Source of the DNA: Akkermansiaceae bacterium UBA5688
Lineage (GTDB): Bacteria > Verrucomicrobiota > Verrucomicrobiia > Verrucomicrobiales > Akkermansiaceae
Reading direction: 5' to 3'
Assembly: GCA_002420315.1 (NCBI GenBank)
Contig: DIHU01000127.1
Coordinates: forward strand, 1-20,229
Length of the DNA: 20,229 nt
A program made the translations under genes and the position numbers. Shown piece by piece: positions 7,847 through 15,047 of this stretch (its first letter is position 1; every line of letters starts with the position of its first letter). The notes beneath the pieces are model-generated. The model did no database searches, was not told the origin of the DNA, and was given only the letters and a program-made list of their open reading frames with translations.

Positions 7847-9041
7847 GGCTTGGATCCCCTGTGGCCAAATTTTTCAAGGGCCTCTCTTGGGCGGATTTGA
7901 AGTTAAGGTCACGCTGTCCAAAGCGGTGTTGTTGAATATCGATGATTAATACACGGCGTTCTGGTATGATGTGTTTCCAAGATTCTAGAGGCATATCAGA
8001 AATTATGATAATAGCATCCTCGGCGGGAGTTGCTTCGATTTCGGCGAGGACGTCATGCGCTTCAGTGTGATTGGCTCGTTTGGCTTGAGCAAGGAGAGTC
8101 AAGGTATCACTCCAAGCTTCGGCGTGGAACGTTTGTTGATTTTTCCAAGCTAGGAAATCGGCCCGAAGATTGGCGGGCACTCCGATTCCTCTGAGGTGTC
8201 TCAGCGTTCCGCAGGCGAGTGAAAGTGAGCGCTCAAATAGGTCAGTGCGAATGAGAGTATGATCAGTTCCAAAGCTATGAAAAATGACAACGGTATGGTG
8301 AGGGCGTAAGCCAGGTGGGTCGTATTCACGGACTCTGGGGCTTCGACCCCTTGCTTGGGATCTTATGGTGGCTGGCCAATGGATTAGCTTTGCTCGATCA
8401 CCTGCTTGGTATTGGCGCAGTCCACGGGGTTCTCCAGGAGCATCGCTGGATTGGAAACCTTCTCCATCCCAAGCGTCATCGAATTCACCATTTGCAAAGA
8501 ATTCCTTTGGGAGAAGAGGCTTAGGGAAGACCAAAATTTCATGTTTAAGTGTGATCTTTTTTAAGAAACGGAATAGCCCTAATGGGAAGGTTGAACTTAA
8601 AGTGCAGGGGTGTTCAGAAAGAGCCCCTCTTTTGGCGATACTGCCCCGGAGTTTACTGCTCGAAGACGAGCCGGCAGCGGTCCATGTCACATGTGTCTGA
8701 ATTTTGGGAGCATGGGATAAATTGAGCTCAAGGTCGGTGCTCCAGGCATCAAAGAGACTCCGCTTGTTCAGCTGAGTGAGCCGCAGGTCGAAAGGGGTGT
8801 CTGCAAAGACGCGGGAGGGGGCAGAGAGGTTAAGGTGGATATCACGTAGGTTCCATTTCCCGAAAACTATTACCATGAGCCCCAGTAACAGTCCGGCGGT
8901 GCCGAGGGCGATTAAGTCGCCATCGATTCGCCCCCCCCCTATGATTGTAAGGTTAAGCGCAACAAGAAGAAAAAGCATGCCGCGCGGAGTAAGAGTCACG
9001 AGAGGAGTTTGAATGATTTGTTGATGGGGTCCAGCTTCCAT
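7830..9041 (-). CDS. DUF58 domain-containing membrane protein
   Basis: Membrane-anchored protein of 403 aa. Two hydrophobic helices lie near the N-terminus (about 22-38 and 43-60), followed by a beta-rich exoplasmic-type region. The DUF58 signature follows: EPRGLRQYQAGDRAKLIHWP (204-223), then RVREYDPPG (236-244). The C-terminal part is vWA-like in outline (TVVIFHSF and later DAIIIISDM), with alternating strands and helices. DUF58 genes usually sit in a MoxR ATPase / DUF58 / transglutaminase / vWA cluster. None of those partners is in this window, so this copy stands alone or at the edge of another arrangement. A later ATG (residue 22) would remove only the first 21 residues. Its function is not established; links to envelope protein maturation have been suggested for the family. 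Confidence 0.88.
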   Translation of the reverse strand: MEAGPHQQIIQTPLVTLTPRGMLFLLVALNLTIIGGGRIDGDLIALGTAGLLLGLMVIVFGKWNLRDIHLNLSAPSRVFADTPFDLRLTQLNKRSLFDAWSTDLELNLSHAPKIQTHVTWTAAGSSSSSKLRGSIAKRGALSEHPCTLSSTFPLGLFRFLKKITLKHEILVFPKPLLPKEFFANGEFDDAWDGEGFQSSDAPGEPRGLRQYQAGDRAKLIHWPATIRSQARGRSPRVREYDPPGLRPHHTVVIFHSFGTDHTLIRTDLFERSLSLACGTLRHLRGIGVPANLRADFLAWKNQQTFHAEAWSDTLTLLAQAKRANHTEAHDVLAEIEATPAEDAIIIISDMPLESWKHIIPERRVLIIDIQQHRFGQRDLNFKSAQERPLKNLATGDPSPTHPQ

Positions 9042-9183
9042 CTGATCTCGATGGGTTCCTTTATTCGCTAGGGTTTGGGTGATAATATGACCAAGCGGGT
9101 GGGTTCAAAATCGCCTTTAAACAGTTCCAGACTTGCCAAGATTGATCCGCTGCCGAAGACTGCGCCCGCTTTTGAAACGAAAG

Positions 9184-9266
9184 GCCTCCGTGGCGGAATT
9201 GGTAGACGCTGTGGATTTAAAATCCATTGACCCTAGGTCGTGCCGGTTCGATCCCGGCCGGAGGTA
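9184..9266 (+). tRNA. tRNA-Leu (anticodon UAA)
   Basis: The 83-nt sequence folds as a class II tRNA. The acceptor stem pairs GCCTCCG (9184-9190) with CGGAGGT (9259-9265), with a G-U first pair, and the discriminator base is A at 9266. The D-arm holds GGTAGACGC. The anticodon stem is GTGGA/TCCAT with loop TTTAAAA, giving anticodon TAA. The long variable arm forms GACC-CTA-GGTC. The T-arm is GCCGG-TTCGATC-CCGGC. Long variable arm, UAA anticodon and A73 all fit leucine. CCA is not encoded (CTTC follows). The tRNA stands alone, with the hydrolase gene starting about 80 bp downstream. Confidence 0.97.
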
Positions 9267-9344
9267 CTTCGTGCGCGAGGTCATTGTTTAAAACAATACG
9301 CATTTCGATTTTATCGATGGGCAGTTTCCGATGGTTTAGATTTA

Positions 9345-10559
9345 ATGGCGGCAATGCGAATTATTCTTTGTCTGGTGCCTTTATTGTTTCTGAGCTCAGC
9401 GTGCACCAACACTTCGGGATATCGCCAGTCGCCGGAGTTGACTCTTGAAAGGCTCGATCCAAAGGTTTCTCTCGGACATGTTGAGATTGATGATCAGGGT
9501 GAATTGATCAGCTTCGACCAGTTAAAACGGGTGACAGCCAAGATCGAGGCCGAGTCAACCGAACCGCTATTAATGGTCGTTTATATTCACGGCTGGAATC
9601 ACAACGCTTCGGAGCGTTTGGTCACTGGGGCTGGTGACCTCCATGATTTTCGGGAGATGCTCAAGGATTTGGGGAAAGCTAGTGGGAGAAAGGTGATGGG
9701 AGTTTTTGTGAGTTGGCGGGGGAGATCTTTGGCGACTTTTCCGATCGGAGTTGATTATTTCCACCGGCATGCGGCAGCAAGAAGGGTCGGTGGAGTTTCA
9801 GGGACTGAGGTTCTTCATGAGTTGGGTGCAGCGGCGCGCGGAGCTAATCCGAAAAATCGAATTGTAATGGTTGGCCACTCATTGGGTGGTGCTATTCTTG
9901 AGAGTGCGATGGCGGAGTCAATTTCAGCTCGGGTTGCGATGGATTCTGCGAGAGGACGGCAGCTGAGGCGCAAAGATTTTCCGGCGGACTTGATGGTTTC
10001 TATTAACTCTGCCGAGTCTGCAATTTATGCCCGGCAGCTTCTCTCAACCTTTAAGAATCGTGGCATTAAGGATGTTGAAGGAGGACCTCTTATGATTTCT
10101 CTAACTAGTCAGCGCGATTTCATTACGAGTGTTTTTTGGCCCATGGGAAATCTCATGGGCAGATGGGTTCCTGGGCTTAATTTTTTCAATACCGGAGTTG
10201 CTGGGATGTATCGCAGGGACCCTAAGATTGATAAGTTACGCGGCACGCAAGCGGCAGCTCATAGATCGACAGTGGGACATTTTTATCCACTGTTCAGTCA
10301 CAAGTTTGAAAAACTAAAGAACCAAGAAAGGTCTCTTGAGGAGCTTTACTGGGACAATAGAGATGCGCGTGAGTTAGATGGATTTCTTGTTCGGGGTGAA
10401 AAAGAAGTCTATCGATTCTCGAGGCCGGAGGGTTCCTATTATAACGACACACCTTACTGGATCGTCCCCATTCCTGGCGCTTTTATGAGGAGTCATCATG
10501 ATCAATGGAATCATAACTTTGTGGGCCTACTGGCCGCAACGATGTCACTGACCCGTTAG
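9345..10559 (+). CDS. Alpha/beta-hydrolase lipoprotein (lipase/esterase-like)
   Basis: Putative envelope hydrolase of 404 aa. The start ATG 9345 (or 9354) gives a lipoprotein signal MRIILCLVPLLFLSSAC with lipid Cys20. The frame is open further upstream, but that part overlaps the tRNA and is not signal-like. The hydrolase core has VVYIHGWNHNA (78-88, strand 3 and oxyanion 'HGW'), VFVSWRGR (120-127) and the nucleophile elbow RIVMVGHSLGGAIL (172-185, Ser179). The expected acid and His lie toward the end; HDQWNHNFVG close to the C-terminus is a good place for the catalytic His. The pattern resembles the DUF900/lipase-class proteins with 'HGY/HGW ... SW' motifs. The substrate cannot be predicted. 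It is convergent with the CvpA-like gene, with 11 bp between the stops. Confidence 0.85.
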   Translation: MAAMRIILCLVPLLFLSSACTNTSGYRQSPELTLERLDPKVSLGHVEIDDQGELISFDQLKRVTAKIEAESTEPLLMVVYIHGWNHNASERLVTGAGDLHDFREMLKDLGKASGRKVMGVFVSWRGRSLATFPIGVDYFHRHAAARRVGGVSGTEVLHELGAAARGANPKNRIVMVGHSLGGAILESAMAESISARVAMDSARGRQLRRKDFPADLMVSINSAESAIYARQLLSTFKNRGIKDVEGGPLMISLTSQRDFITSVFWPMGNLMGRWVPGLNFFNTGVAGMYRRDPKIDKLRGTQAAAHRSTVGHFYPLFSHKFEKLKNQERSLEELYWDNRDARELDGFLVRGEKEVYRFSRPEGSYYNDTPYWIVPIPGAFMRSHHDQWNHNFVGLLAATMSLTR

Positions 10560-10570
10560 AGTTCCGAAGG

Positions 10571-11368
10571 CTACTTTCGAAGGCCTAATTCACCTTCGAT
10601 ATCCAGTTGACGAAGTTGGTCTTCGGTGAAGATTTCCCGAAGCTTTTTTTGGATGGCTTCATTTCTAAGAAGTGCTCCGAAGTTGCGGCGGTCGTAGGCT
10701 CTTTGAATTGCAGGATCGACTGGAATGGCATCAGGGATGAATTCGACTCCTTGTTGTGAAGTCATCGTGGCAAACCTCTCGAGGTTTTCTTCTTTGACGA
10801 TCGCCAACTTAGCAGCATTGGCCTCGACAGGGTCGTTTAGAAAATCAATTTTCTGGTGCCACTGTCCAATTTGACTGCTGTCGATCCATAGTTTTAATTT
10901 CGCAAAGATTGGCTCTTTACTAGAGGCATCGATTTTACCGCTGACATATTTAGTTAAGCGATCGAGTTCGGAGACCGTGCCTGCGTAACGCACGCCAGTG
11001 AGCATGAAGTAAGTAAAACTAGCACCAAGAAGGAGTCCAAAAAGCCCTCCGGCCATTCTGAATCCTCCGGAACGTGCCTGACTGTCTTCATCATTTTTCC
11101 CAGCAAGAAAGGCAATGATTTTTCTAAAGACAACAATCGTTATGACGAAGGTTGAGATTCCGATGGCCGTTGACATCCAAGGCTGGGGCTTATCGACTGC
11201 CTTCTGAGCGATTTCAAATCCGTTATTATAAGCCCACAAACCAGCGATCGCTCCGAGAGACAGGGCCACGAGATTAAAAAAGAAGGAAACAAATCTCTTC
11301 AAAAACCCAAGAATGGTGAAGAGAGCAATAACACCTCCAATAATGTTTAAGGGTGAGAGTTGGTCCAT
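10571..11368 (-). CDS. CvpA-like four-helix membrane protein
   Basis: Inner-membrane protein of 265 aa with four predicted transmembrane segments (about 8-23, 29-47, 66-89, 106-126). A soluble, charged C-terminal region of about 135 residues follows. The four closely spaced N-terminal helices, with Gly-rich TM2 (LGAIAGLWAYNNG) and TM4 (GGLFGLLLGASF), match the layout of CvpA (colicin V production) family proteins, which have been tied to envelope stress and peptidoglycan-related functions. The C-terminus has DEL-type amphipathic helices (LRNEAIQKKLREIFTEDQLR). The gene lies 9 bp downstream of the sugar isomerase gene on the same strand, and the two may share a transcript although their roles look unrelated. 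The family call rests on topology and composition, not on a diagnostic motif. Confidence 0.7.
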   Translation of the reverse strand: MDQLSPLNIIGGVIALFTILGFLKRFVSFFFNLVALSLGAIAGLWAYNNGFEIAQKAVDKPQPWMSTAIGISTFVITIVVFRKIIAFLAGKNDEDSQARSGGFRMAGGLFGLLLGASFTYFMLTGVRYAGTVSELDRLTKYVSGKIDASSKEPIFAKLKLWIDSSQIGQWHQKIDFLNDPVEANAAKLAIVKEENLERFATMTSQQGVEFIPDAIPVDPAIQRAYDRRNFGALLRNEAIQKKLREIFTEDQLRQLDIEGELGLRK

Positions 11369-11377
11369 AGAATTGGC

Positions 11378-12250
11378 TTAGACGAGATTTTCCATCAATC
11401 GGTTCATGGCGTGTCCGTATTCCACGTAGGAATCGTAACATTGCTGCCAATCCGGCTCTTGACCGTCCGTCGCGTGGAAGACGGTGGCAACATGTGGCTC
11501 AATGGCAAGGCCACCATTGTAGCCATCATGTTTTAGTGCGCTGAGAATCTCGAGGACTTTTGCCTGACCTTCGCCAGGAAGAGTGTATTTGGTGGGTTCG
11601 GTCTCGCCCACTAGGGGATTAGTACAATCTTTGATATGAACATGAACGACGTGTTCTTTGACTTTGTTGTAAAATTCAAGGGGGTCCTGCCAAGGAAAGG
11701 GCTCGGGCTTGGAGCGGTCGAGCTGGAAAACAGGATTGGCGGTGTCAAAGATCAGTTTTAAGCCTGGAACCTCTTCTACGAGGCGAAGGGTGTGATCAGG
11801 AGAGAAACCTCCCCAGTTCATACAGTTTTCGTGGACAGCCTGGAGCCCGGCATCAGCAAACCGAGCGTGGATCTCGCGAAGGCGTCGGAAACGTTCTTCT
11901 TCTTGCTGGTTGTTTCCCCAGGGTTCTTGAGCATACGACATAATGCGAATTAACCCGGTGCCGAGACGCTGCATACGGGGAATGGCTCGGTCGATTTCAG
12001 CGAGGGTGATGTCAAAATTGGAGGTGATTTTCTTTCCCCAATTACCAATCAGCGATCCGAATTCGGGAATGGTGATGCCGGAATCGTCAAGTTGGTCCGC
12101 GACTTTATCGAATTCATCGTCAGGGAGTTCGTGAAGATTTGCCCCGTTTACTCCTCGTGCCGAGATGCGGGTCCAACCAATTTCCTTCGTTGCTTTGATC
12201 TGGGTGGAAAGGTCCTGAGCTGCTTCATCTGCGAATCCGGTCAAATACAT
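11378..12250 (-). CDS. Sugar phosphate isomerase/epimerase-like TIM-barrel protein
   Basis: Cytoplasmic (beta/alpha)8 protein of the xylose-isomerase-like (AP endonuclease 2) superfamily, 290 aa with no signal peptide. The four metal-binding positions of the family are visible: Glu141 in AVHENC, Asp169 in LIFDTAN, His205 in VHVHIKD (202-208), and Glu251 in LAIEPH. YTLPGEGQ (222-229) matches the conserved 'PGeG' loop before the last strands. Such enzymes interconvert keto-sugars, inositols or related polyols. The specific substrate is not deducible, and no sugar kinase, transporter or dehydrogenase lies beside it. The start at MYLTGFADEA fits the usual N-terminal strand. It is divergent from the AraC-type regulator across 251 bp. 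Confidence 0.88.
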   Translation of the reverse strand: MYLTGFADEAAQDLSTQIKATKEIGWTRISARGVNGANLHELPDDEFDKVADQLDDSGITIPEFGSLIGNWGKKITSNFDITLAEIDRAIPRMQRLGTGLIRIMSYAQEPWGNNQQEEERFRRLREIHARFADAGLQAVHENCMNWGGFSPDHTLRLVEEVPGLKLIFDTANPVFQLDRSKPEPFPWQDPLEFYNKVKEHVVHVHIKDCTNPLVGETEPTKYTLPGEGQAKVLEILSALKHDGYNGGLAIEPHVATVFHATDGQEPDWQQCYDSYVEYGHAMNRLMENLV

Positions 12251-12350
12251 GAATGGTGATTAACCCGAAAATTGAGAAAGACCAAAGCTGATTCTTAGAG
12301 AAGAGAGGGCATATTTTCGCTTGCGTGGCAAATTGTTCTTCAGCAAAAGG

Positions 12351-12379
12351 TTGCTATTGGGATTGAGTCTCAATAACAT
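12351..12379 (+). promoter_or_regulatory. Candidate sigma70-type promoter of the AraC-type gene
   Basis: TTGCTA (12351-12356) and TAACAT (12374-12379) are separated by exactly 17 bp, and each matches four of six consensus bases. The first 13-bp palindrome occupies the spacer and the second lies just downstream of the -10 box, at the expected transcription start (about 12386). This is an arrangement suited to repression. Promoter strength and use are inferred. Confidence 0.4.
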
Positions 12380-12397
12380 GGGATTGAGTCTCAATAA
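12359..12397. promoter_or_regulatory. Tandem palindromic operator pair
   Basis: The 18-bp sequence GGGATTGAGTCTCAATAA occurs twice, at 12359-12376 and 12380-12397, a 21-bp period or two helical turns. Each copy contains the 13-bp palindrome ATTGAG-T-CTCAAT (12362-12374 and 12383-12395), with perfect six-base arms. Two identical palindromes on the same face of the helix between divergent genes are typical of a dimeric repressor binding cooperatively. The bound protein is unknown. A Fur-type metal repressor is possible given the downstream locus, but the spacing differs from the classic 7-1-7 Fur box. I found no third copy in the window. Confidence 0.7.
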
Positions 12398-12501
12398 TAA
12401 CAGGCATCGAAAAGAAGCTCATCCATCGCCAGTCCGGCAGTCTGGACTTTGAAATTTGGCATCTCACTGGGGATCCTGGTGAGGCCGGTTCGTGGGCGGA
12501 T

Positions 12502-13254
12502 GTGGTGAAAAGATCGTCGCTTCATCTCGTCTTAAATCAAAAAGGGGAAGGCTTGATGATGGATGCGGGGACTCGGCTCACGCTTCTTCCCGCGACAGCG
12601 GCTCTTTTTACGACGGGAAGTAAGGCGGGACTTATGTCCGCGACTCGATTTGCCTCCGAGGCTGGGCACGATTTTGTGATTCTAGTGATCGCAATCGAAT
12701 CGGTGGAGCGGGTCTTCGGACCGGTTGGGCTGCTTATGAAAAAAAATTTGGGGATTCTTCGCCGCTGGTCTGAGCGTGAGTCAGCTCTTTTGGGTGATTT
12801 GGTTAGTCCTCCCATTCAATCTGCCGTCGCGAAGGCATGGTATTTGGCTAAGACTCTAGAGATTTTGTCATTGCACTTGTTCCGTAAACCCAAGGAAGAA
12901 CCGAGGTTCTTTTGTTCGATGATTAAATCAAATGCCCACCGTCATGTTCGCGAAGCTTTAACACTGCTGGAGGGAAGGCTAGAGCAGGCCCTAGATTTAA
13001 AGAAGCTTGCTCGCGATGTGGGATGTGCCCCTCCTTACTTGAGTCGATTAGTGAAACAGGAGACGGGAAAGACGCTTCTATTACATCTAAGATCATTACG
13101 AATTTCAAAAGCGGCTGAAATGCTTTCGCAAAATCGGTTCAATGTGACTGAGGTTGCTTTAGAAGTTGGATATCAATCGCTTTCTCACTTTTCGAAAGCT
13201 TTTTCGCTGGAGAAGGGGATGACGCCATCCCAATTTCTTAGAAGAAGTTCGTAG
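12502..13254 (+). CDS. AraC-family transcriptional regulator (start uncertain)
   Basis: DNA-binding regulator. The C-terminal 100 residues are a double helix-turn-helix AraC domain: LKKLARDVGCAPPYLSRLVK (176-195) is the first HTH, and NVTEVALEVGYQSLSHFSKA (214-233) with GMTPSQFLR (239-247) the second. The N-terminal part is a beta-rich sensing domain (SSLHLVLNQKGEG...LTLLPATAALFTTG) of the style of PchR-like siderophore regulators. Only a GTG at 12502 is available as a normal start. It cuts into the first strands, while the same frame stays open and protein-like back to 12388 (in-frame TGA at 12385), for example LDFEIWHLTGDPG just upstream. The true start may therefore be a rare codon near 12406 (ATC) or 12442 (CTG), or a frameshift may be present. 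It is preceded by the tandem palindromes. Location suggests that it controls the neighbouring locus. Confidence 0.85.
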   Translation: MVKRSSLHLVLNQKGEGLMMDAGTRLTLLPATAALFTTGSKAGLMSATRFASEAGHDFVILVIAIESVERVFGPVGLLMKKNLGILRRWSERESALLGDLVSPPIQSAVAKAWYLAKTLEILSLHLFRKPKEEPRFFCSMIKSNAHRHVREALTLLEGRLEQALDLKKLARDVGCAPPYLSRLVKQETGKTLLLHLRSLRISKAAEMLSQNRFNVTEVALEVGYQSLSHFSKAFSLEKGMTPSQFLRRSS

Positions 13255-13297
13255 GGGCTGATTGCGTTTTTAAAAACGAGTGGGATTGGTTGCTTTT

Positions 13298-13326
13298 TTG
13301 ACAACCCGGAGTCAGGGGATGATAAC
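13298..13326 (+). promoter_or_regulatory. Candidate promoter of the first PEP-CTERM gene
   Basis: A perfect -35 TTGACA (13298-13303) is followed after 17 bp by GATAAC (13321-13326), which matches four of six -10 bases. The start codon of the PEP-CTERM gene lies 42 bp further on. A 14-bp perfect palindrome, CGTTTTTAAAAACG, lies at 13265-13278 between the AraC stop and this promoter and could be an operator or part of a weak terminator. Calls are by consensus match only. Confidence 0.4.
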
Positions 13327-13368
13327 CGACCACAAGTAATTTGTCATTTTTCCGGTAGCGTTCGGGCG

Positions 13369-14097
13369 ATGGTAAAAAACATACGGTTAGTTTTTCTTTC
13401 TTCGTTAGTCATTAGTCTGGTCGGCGAAGCCAGTATAGTGCTGGCTCCTAAAAATAGCGTGATGACATCAGGTTTTTTTCAAGGAGTGGACCAGGTTAGG
13501 GGATACGAGGGTGATTCACGTCCAATTTTAAGGGCTAGTTCTCCGGCACCCTTTGGGCTTGAACAGCCCGAAGGGATTTACTTTGACTTCACGTCGTTTG
13601 ATCCTGCCTCATTCGATAATCGGACAACCAGCGCGATTTTGTCAGTGACTTCAATCAGTGGTGGCTTCAATGCGGATGCAGACCCGGAGAATCCCTTTTT
13701 AGTTTCTATTCATGGTGTTGGTGAAAACCCCTTACTCGCTATTGCAGATGATACCAACCCAGGCGGTATAATGAGCGCCATTGAGTTTGAATCAACTCAC
13801 ATCTTTAATGCTGTCTCTTCGGTTTCGGTAAATTCGCTCGGGCTCGTAACGTTTGATGTGACTGATTTGATCAATGACTGGATTGATGGGGAAAATTCTA
13901 ATTATTTCATCGCGCTGACGGGTAAGAATGATCGTTCGGGGAGTGATTTTCTTCATGGTTTTTCCAATAGTTCTGAAGTCCCGGCGGCAACATTTCTCAC
14001 GATAGCCCAGATCCCTGAGCCCTCCGAGTTGATTTTACTAACGACTGGAAGTCTTGCTTTGTTGGCGCATAGGAGCCGAGGTGTGAGTTTTTTGTAG
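13369..14097 (+). CDS. PEP-CTERM sorting domain protein (exosortase substrate)
   Basis: Secreted 242-aa protein with an N-terminal signal (MVKNIRLVFLSSLVISLVGEA). The C-terminal sorting tail has the PEP motif at 216-218, the hydrophobic segment LILLTTGSLALLA, then the basic HRSR. In PEP-CTERM systems an exosortase recognises this tail and processes the protein at the outer surface. The body is beta-rich and almost Cys-free. SFDNRTTSAILSVTSI, then TFDVTDLINDWIDGENSNYF (161-180), then TGKNDRSGSDFLHGFSNS, resembles the 'DNRLRE'-type carbohydrate-binding-like domains ('FDVTdlV..W..G...N.G..L'). That likeness is by pattern only. It lies 42 bp before the next gene, so co-transcription is plausible. 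No exosortase gene is in the window. Confidence 0.8.
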   Translation: MVKNIRLVFLSSLVISLVGEASIVLAPKNSVMTSGFFQGVDQVRGYEGDSRPILRASSPAPFGLEQPEGIYFDFTSFDPASFDNRTTSAILSVTSISGGFNADADPENPFLVSIHGVGENPLLAIADDTNPGGIMSAIEFESTHIFNAVSSVSVNSLGLVTFDVTDLINDWIDGENSNYFIALTGKNDRSGSDFLHGFSNSSEVPAATFLTIAQIPEPSELILLTTGSLALLAHRSRGVSFL

Positions 14098-14138
14098 CCT
14101 GATAATGTCTCTGTTTGAAAGTTTAGAACCTTAAAATT

Positions 14139-14933
14139 ATGATTCAGGTTGATTGTTCTAGCTCCTCATTTTGGGAGGGGCTCTCCACTTTGGGAATTTG
14201 CAATTACGAAGTAAGATTCCCGACGTCCGCAACTCGAGGAACCATTGATCTTTCATCAGGTCATATTACAGATGAGGATTTTTTTATTCCCGAAGCTGGA
14301 CTCTCCTTCAGGGGCGCGCGCTGTGGCATGGTTTACGCATCAGTTAAAAGTGCAGTCCTTTATTTCATATCAGAGAATCGTGAGTTGGCGTTGATTCTTG
14401 AACCCAAGTTGGCTTCTTCCCGACGTCAGTTGTATTTCATTACGGGTGCATTTTGGATGGGAAATATGTTGCAAGATTTTGAACCTGCATCGTTAAAAAC
14501 TCCAATTCTTTGTCCATGTTGTCGAGATGCAGTAGATTCCAGAGTTAGTAGCATGGCGCAAAATCCACTTACGATAATGCTGGCTAGAACCATCAATAAA
14601 AGAATTACAGTCACTATTTCGATGTCTAGCAAGGGTGGTAATTCGGCAATTTCACACACCCCCATGAACCTTTTGAAAAAAGGGAGCCACTTAGTTTCCG
14701 AGGGCCGGAGTTCTTCGATGGAAGTCGATATAAGTCATCTGTATGCGTTTCGTCTCGACCACGAAATTTTTGATGGGGAGAATCATCAGCAGTTACTATT
14801 ATTCGACAGCCACGGGAATAACTTTTGTGATATCTCAGTAAAGTCTTCTGATGTAGGAGATTTGTGGAGAACGGTGCTGAACTGTGAAAAAAGCGGCTAT
14901 GATCTTGCAGGGCACGACGACCACAAGAAGTAG
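14139..14933 (+). CDS. Hypothetical protein with a possible HmuS/HemS-like heme-handling half-domain
   Basis: A 264-aa protein with no signal peptide, so probably cytoplasmic. I do not recognise the N-terminal half. It contains ELALILEP and a CPCC cluster (125-128) that could bind metal or form disulfides. The C-terminal half (about 193-250) follows the pattern of one repeat of HmuS/HemS/ChuS hemin-degrading factors. VDISHLYAFRLDHEI corresponds to their 'idLRlFl.hW.faFav', and LLLFDSHGNNFCDI (219-232) to 'slqfFDa.GdAvhKi', followed by SSDVGDLW for 'ESDLaay'. Those family strings are from memory and no alignment was run. Full HmuS proteins have about 345 aa with two repeats; this would be a single, divergent one. 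The position before DUF6607 and a heme-type TonB receptor supports a heme link. The start ATG 14139 lacks a clear ribosome site. Confidence 0.6.
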   Translation: MIQVDCSSSSFWEGLSTLGICNYEVRFPTSATRGTIDLSSGHITDEDFFIPEAGLSFRGARCGMVYASVKSAVLYFISENRELALILEPKLASSRRQLYFITGAFWMGNMLQDFEPASLKTPILCPCCRDAVDSRVSSMAQNPLTIMLARTINKRITVTISMSSKGGNSAISHTPMNLLKKGSHLVSEGRSSSMEVDISHLYAFRLDHEIFDGENHQQLLLFDSHGNNFCDISVKSSDVGDLWRTVLNCEKSGYDLAGHDDHKK

Positions 14934-14977
14934 CCGATTGGAGCGCAAACTATCGATAAGGGGGCGTACTGAGTTTT

Positions 14978-14998
14978 AAATAAGCGCCAAATAAGCGC
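14978..14998. repeat. Short tandem direct repeat upstream of the HTH gene
   Basis: AAATAAGCGC occurs twice (14978-14987 and 14989-14998) with an 11-bp period, about one helical turn, 50 bp before the start of the HTH protein gene. It could be a pair of binding sites for that regulator or chance; there is no further evidence. Confidence 0.45.
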
Positions 14999-15047
14999 AA
15001 TTCATCGCAAGCACATCACACGAATATTTAGGATACTGTCGGCAATT

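Noticed and set aside
8931..8940. Run of eight C residues as a possible phase-variation tract
   Set aside because: It lies in the DUF58 gene, which is intact in this reading, and a single short tract without other evidence is not enough.
9240..9344. Upstream extension of the hydrolase frame
   Set aside because: It begins inside the tRNA-Leu gene; the lipoprotein signal starts at 9345/9354.
10577..10599. Inverted repeat TCGAAGG / CCTTCGA with a 9-nt loop between convergent genes, as a terminator
   Set aside because: It lies mostly inside the 3' end of the CvpA-like gene, the stem is only 7 bp and no T-run follows on either strand.
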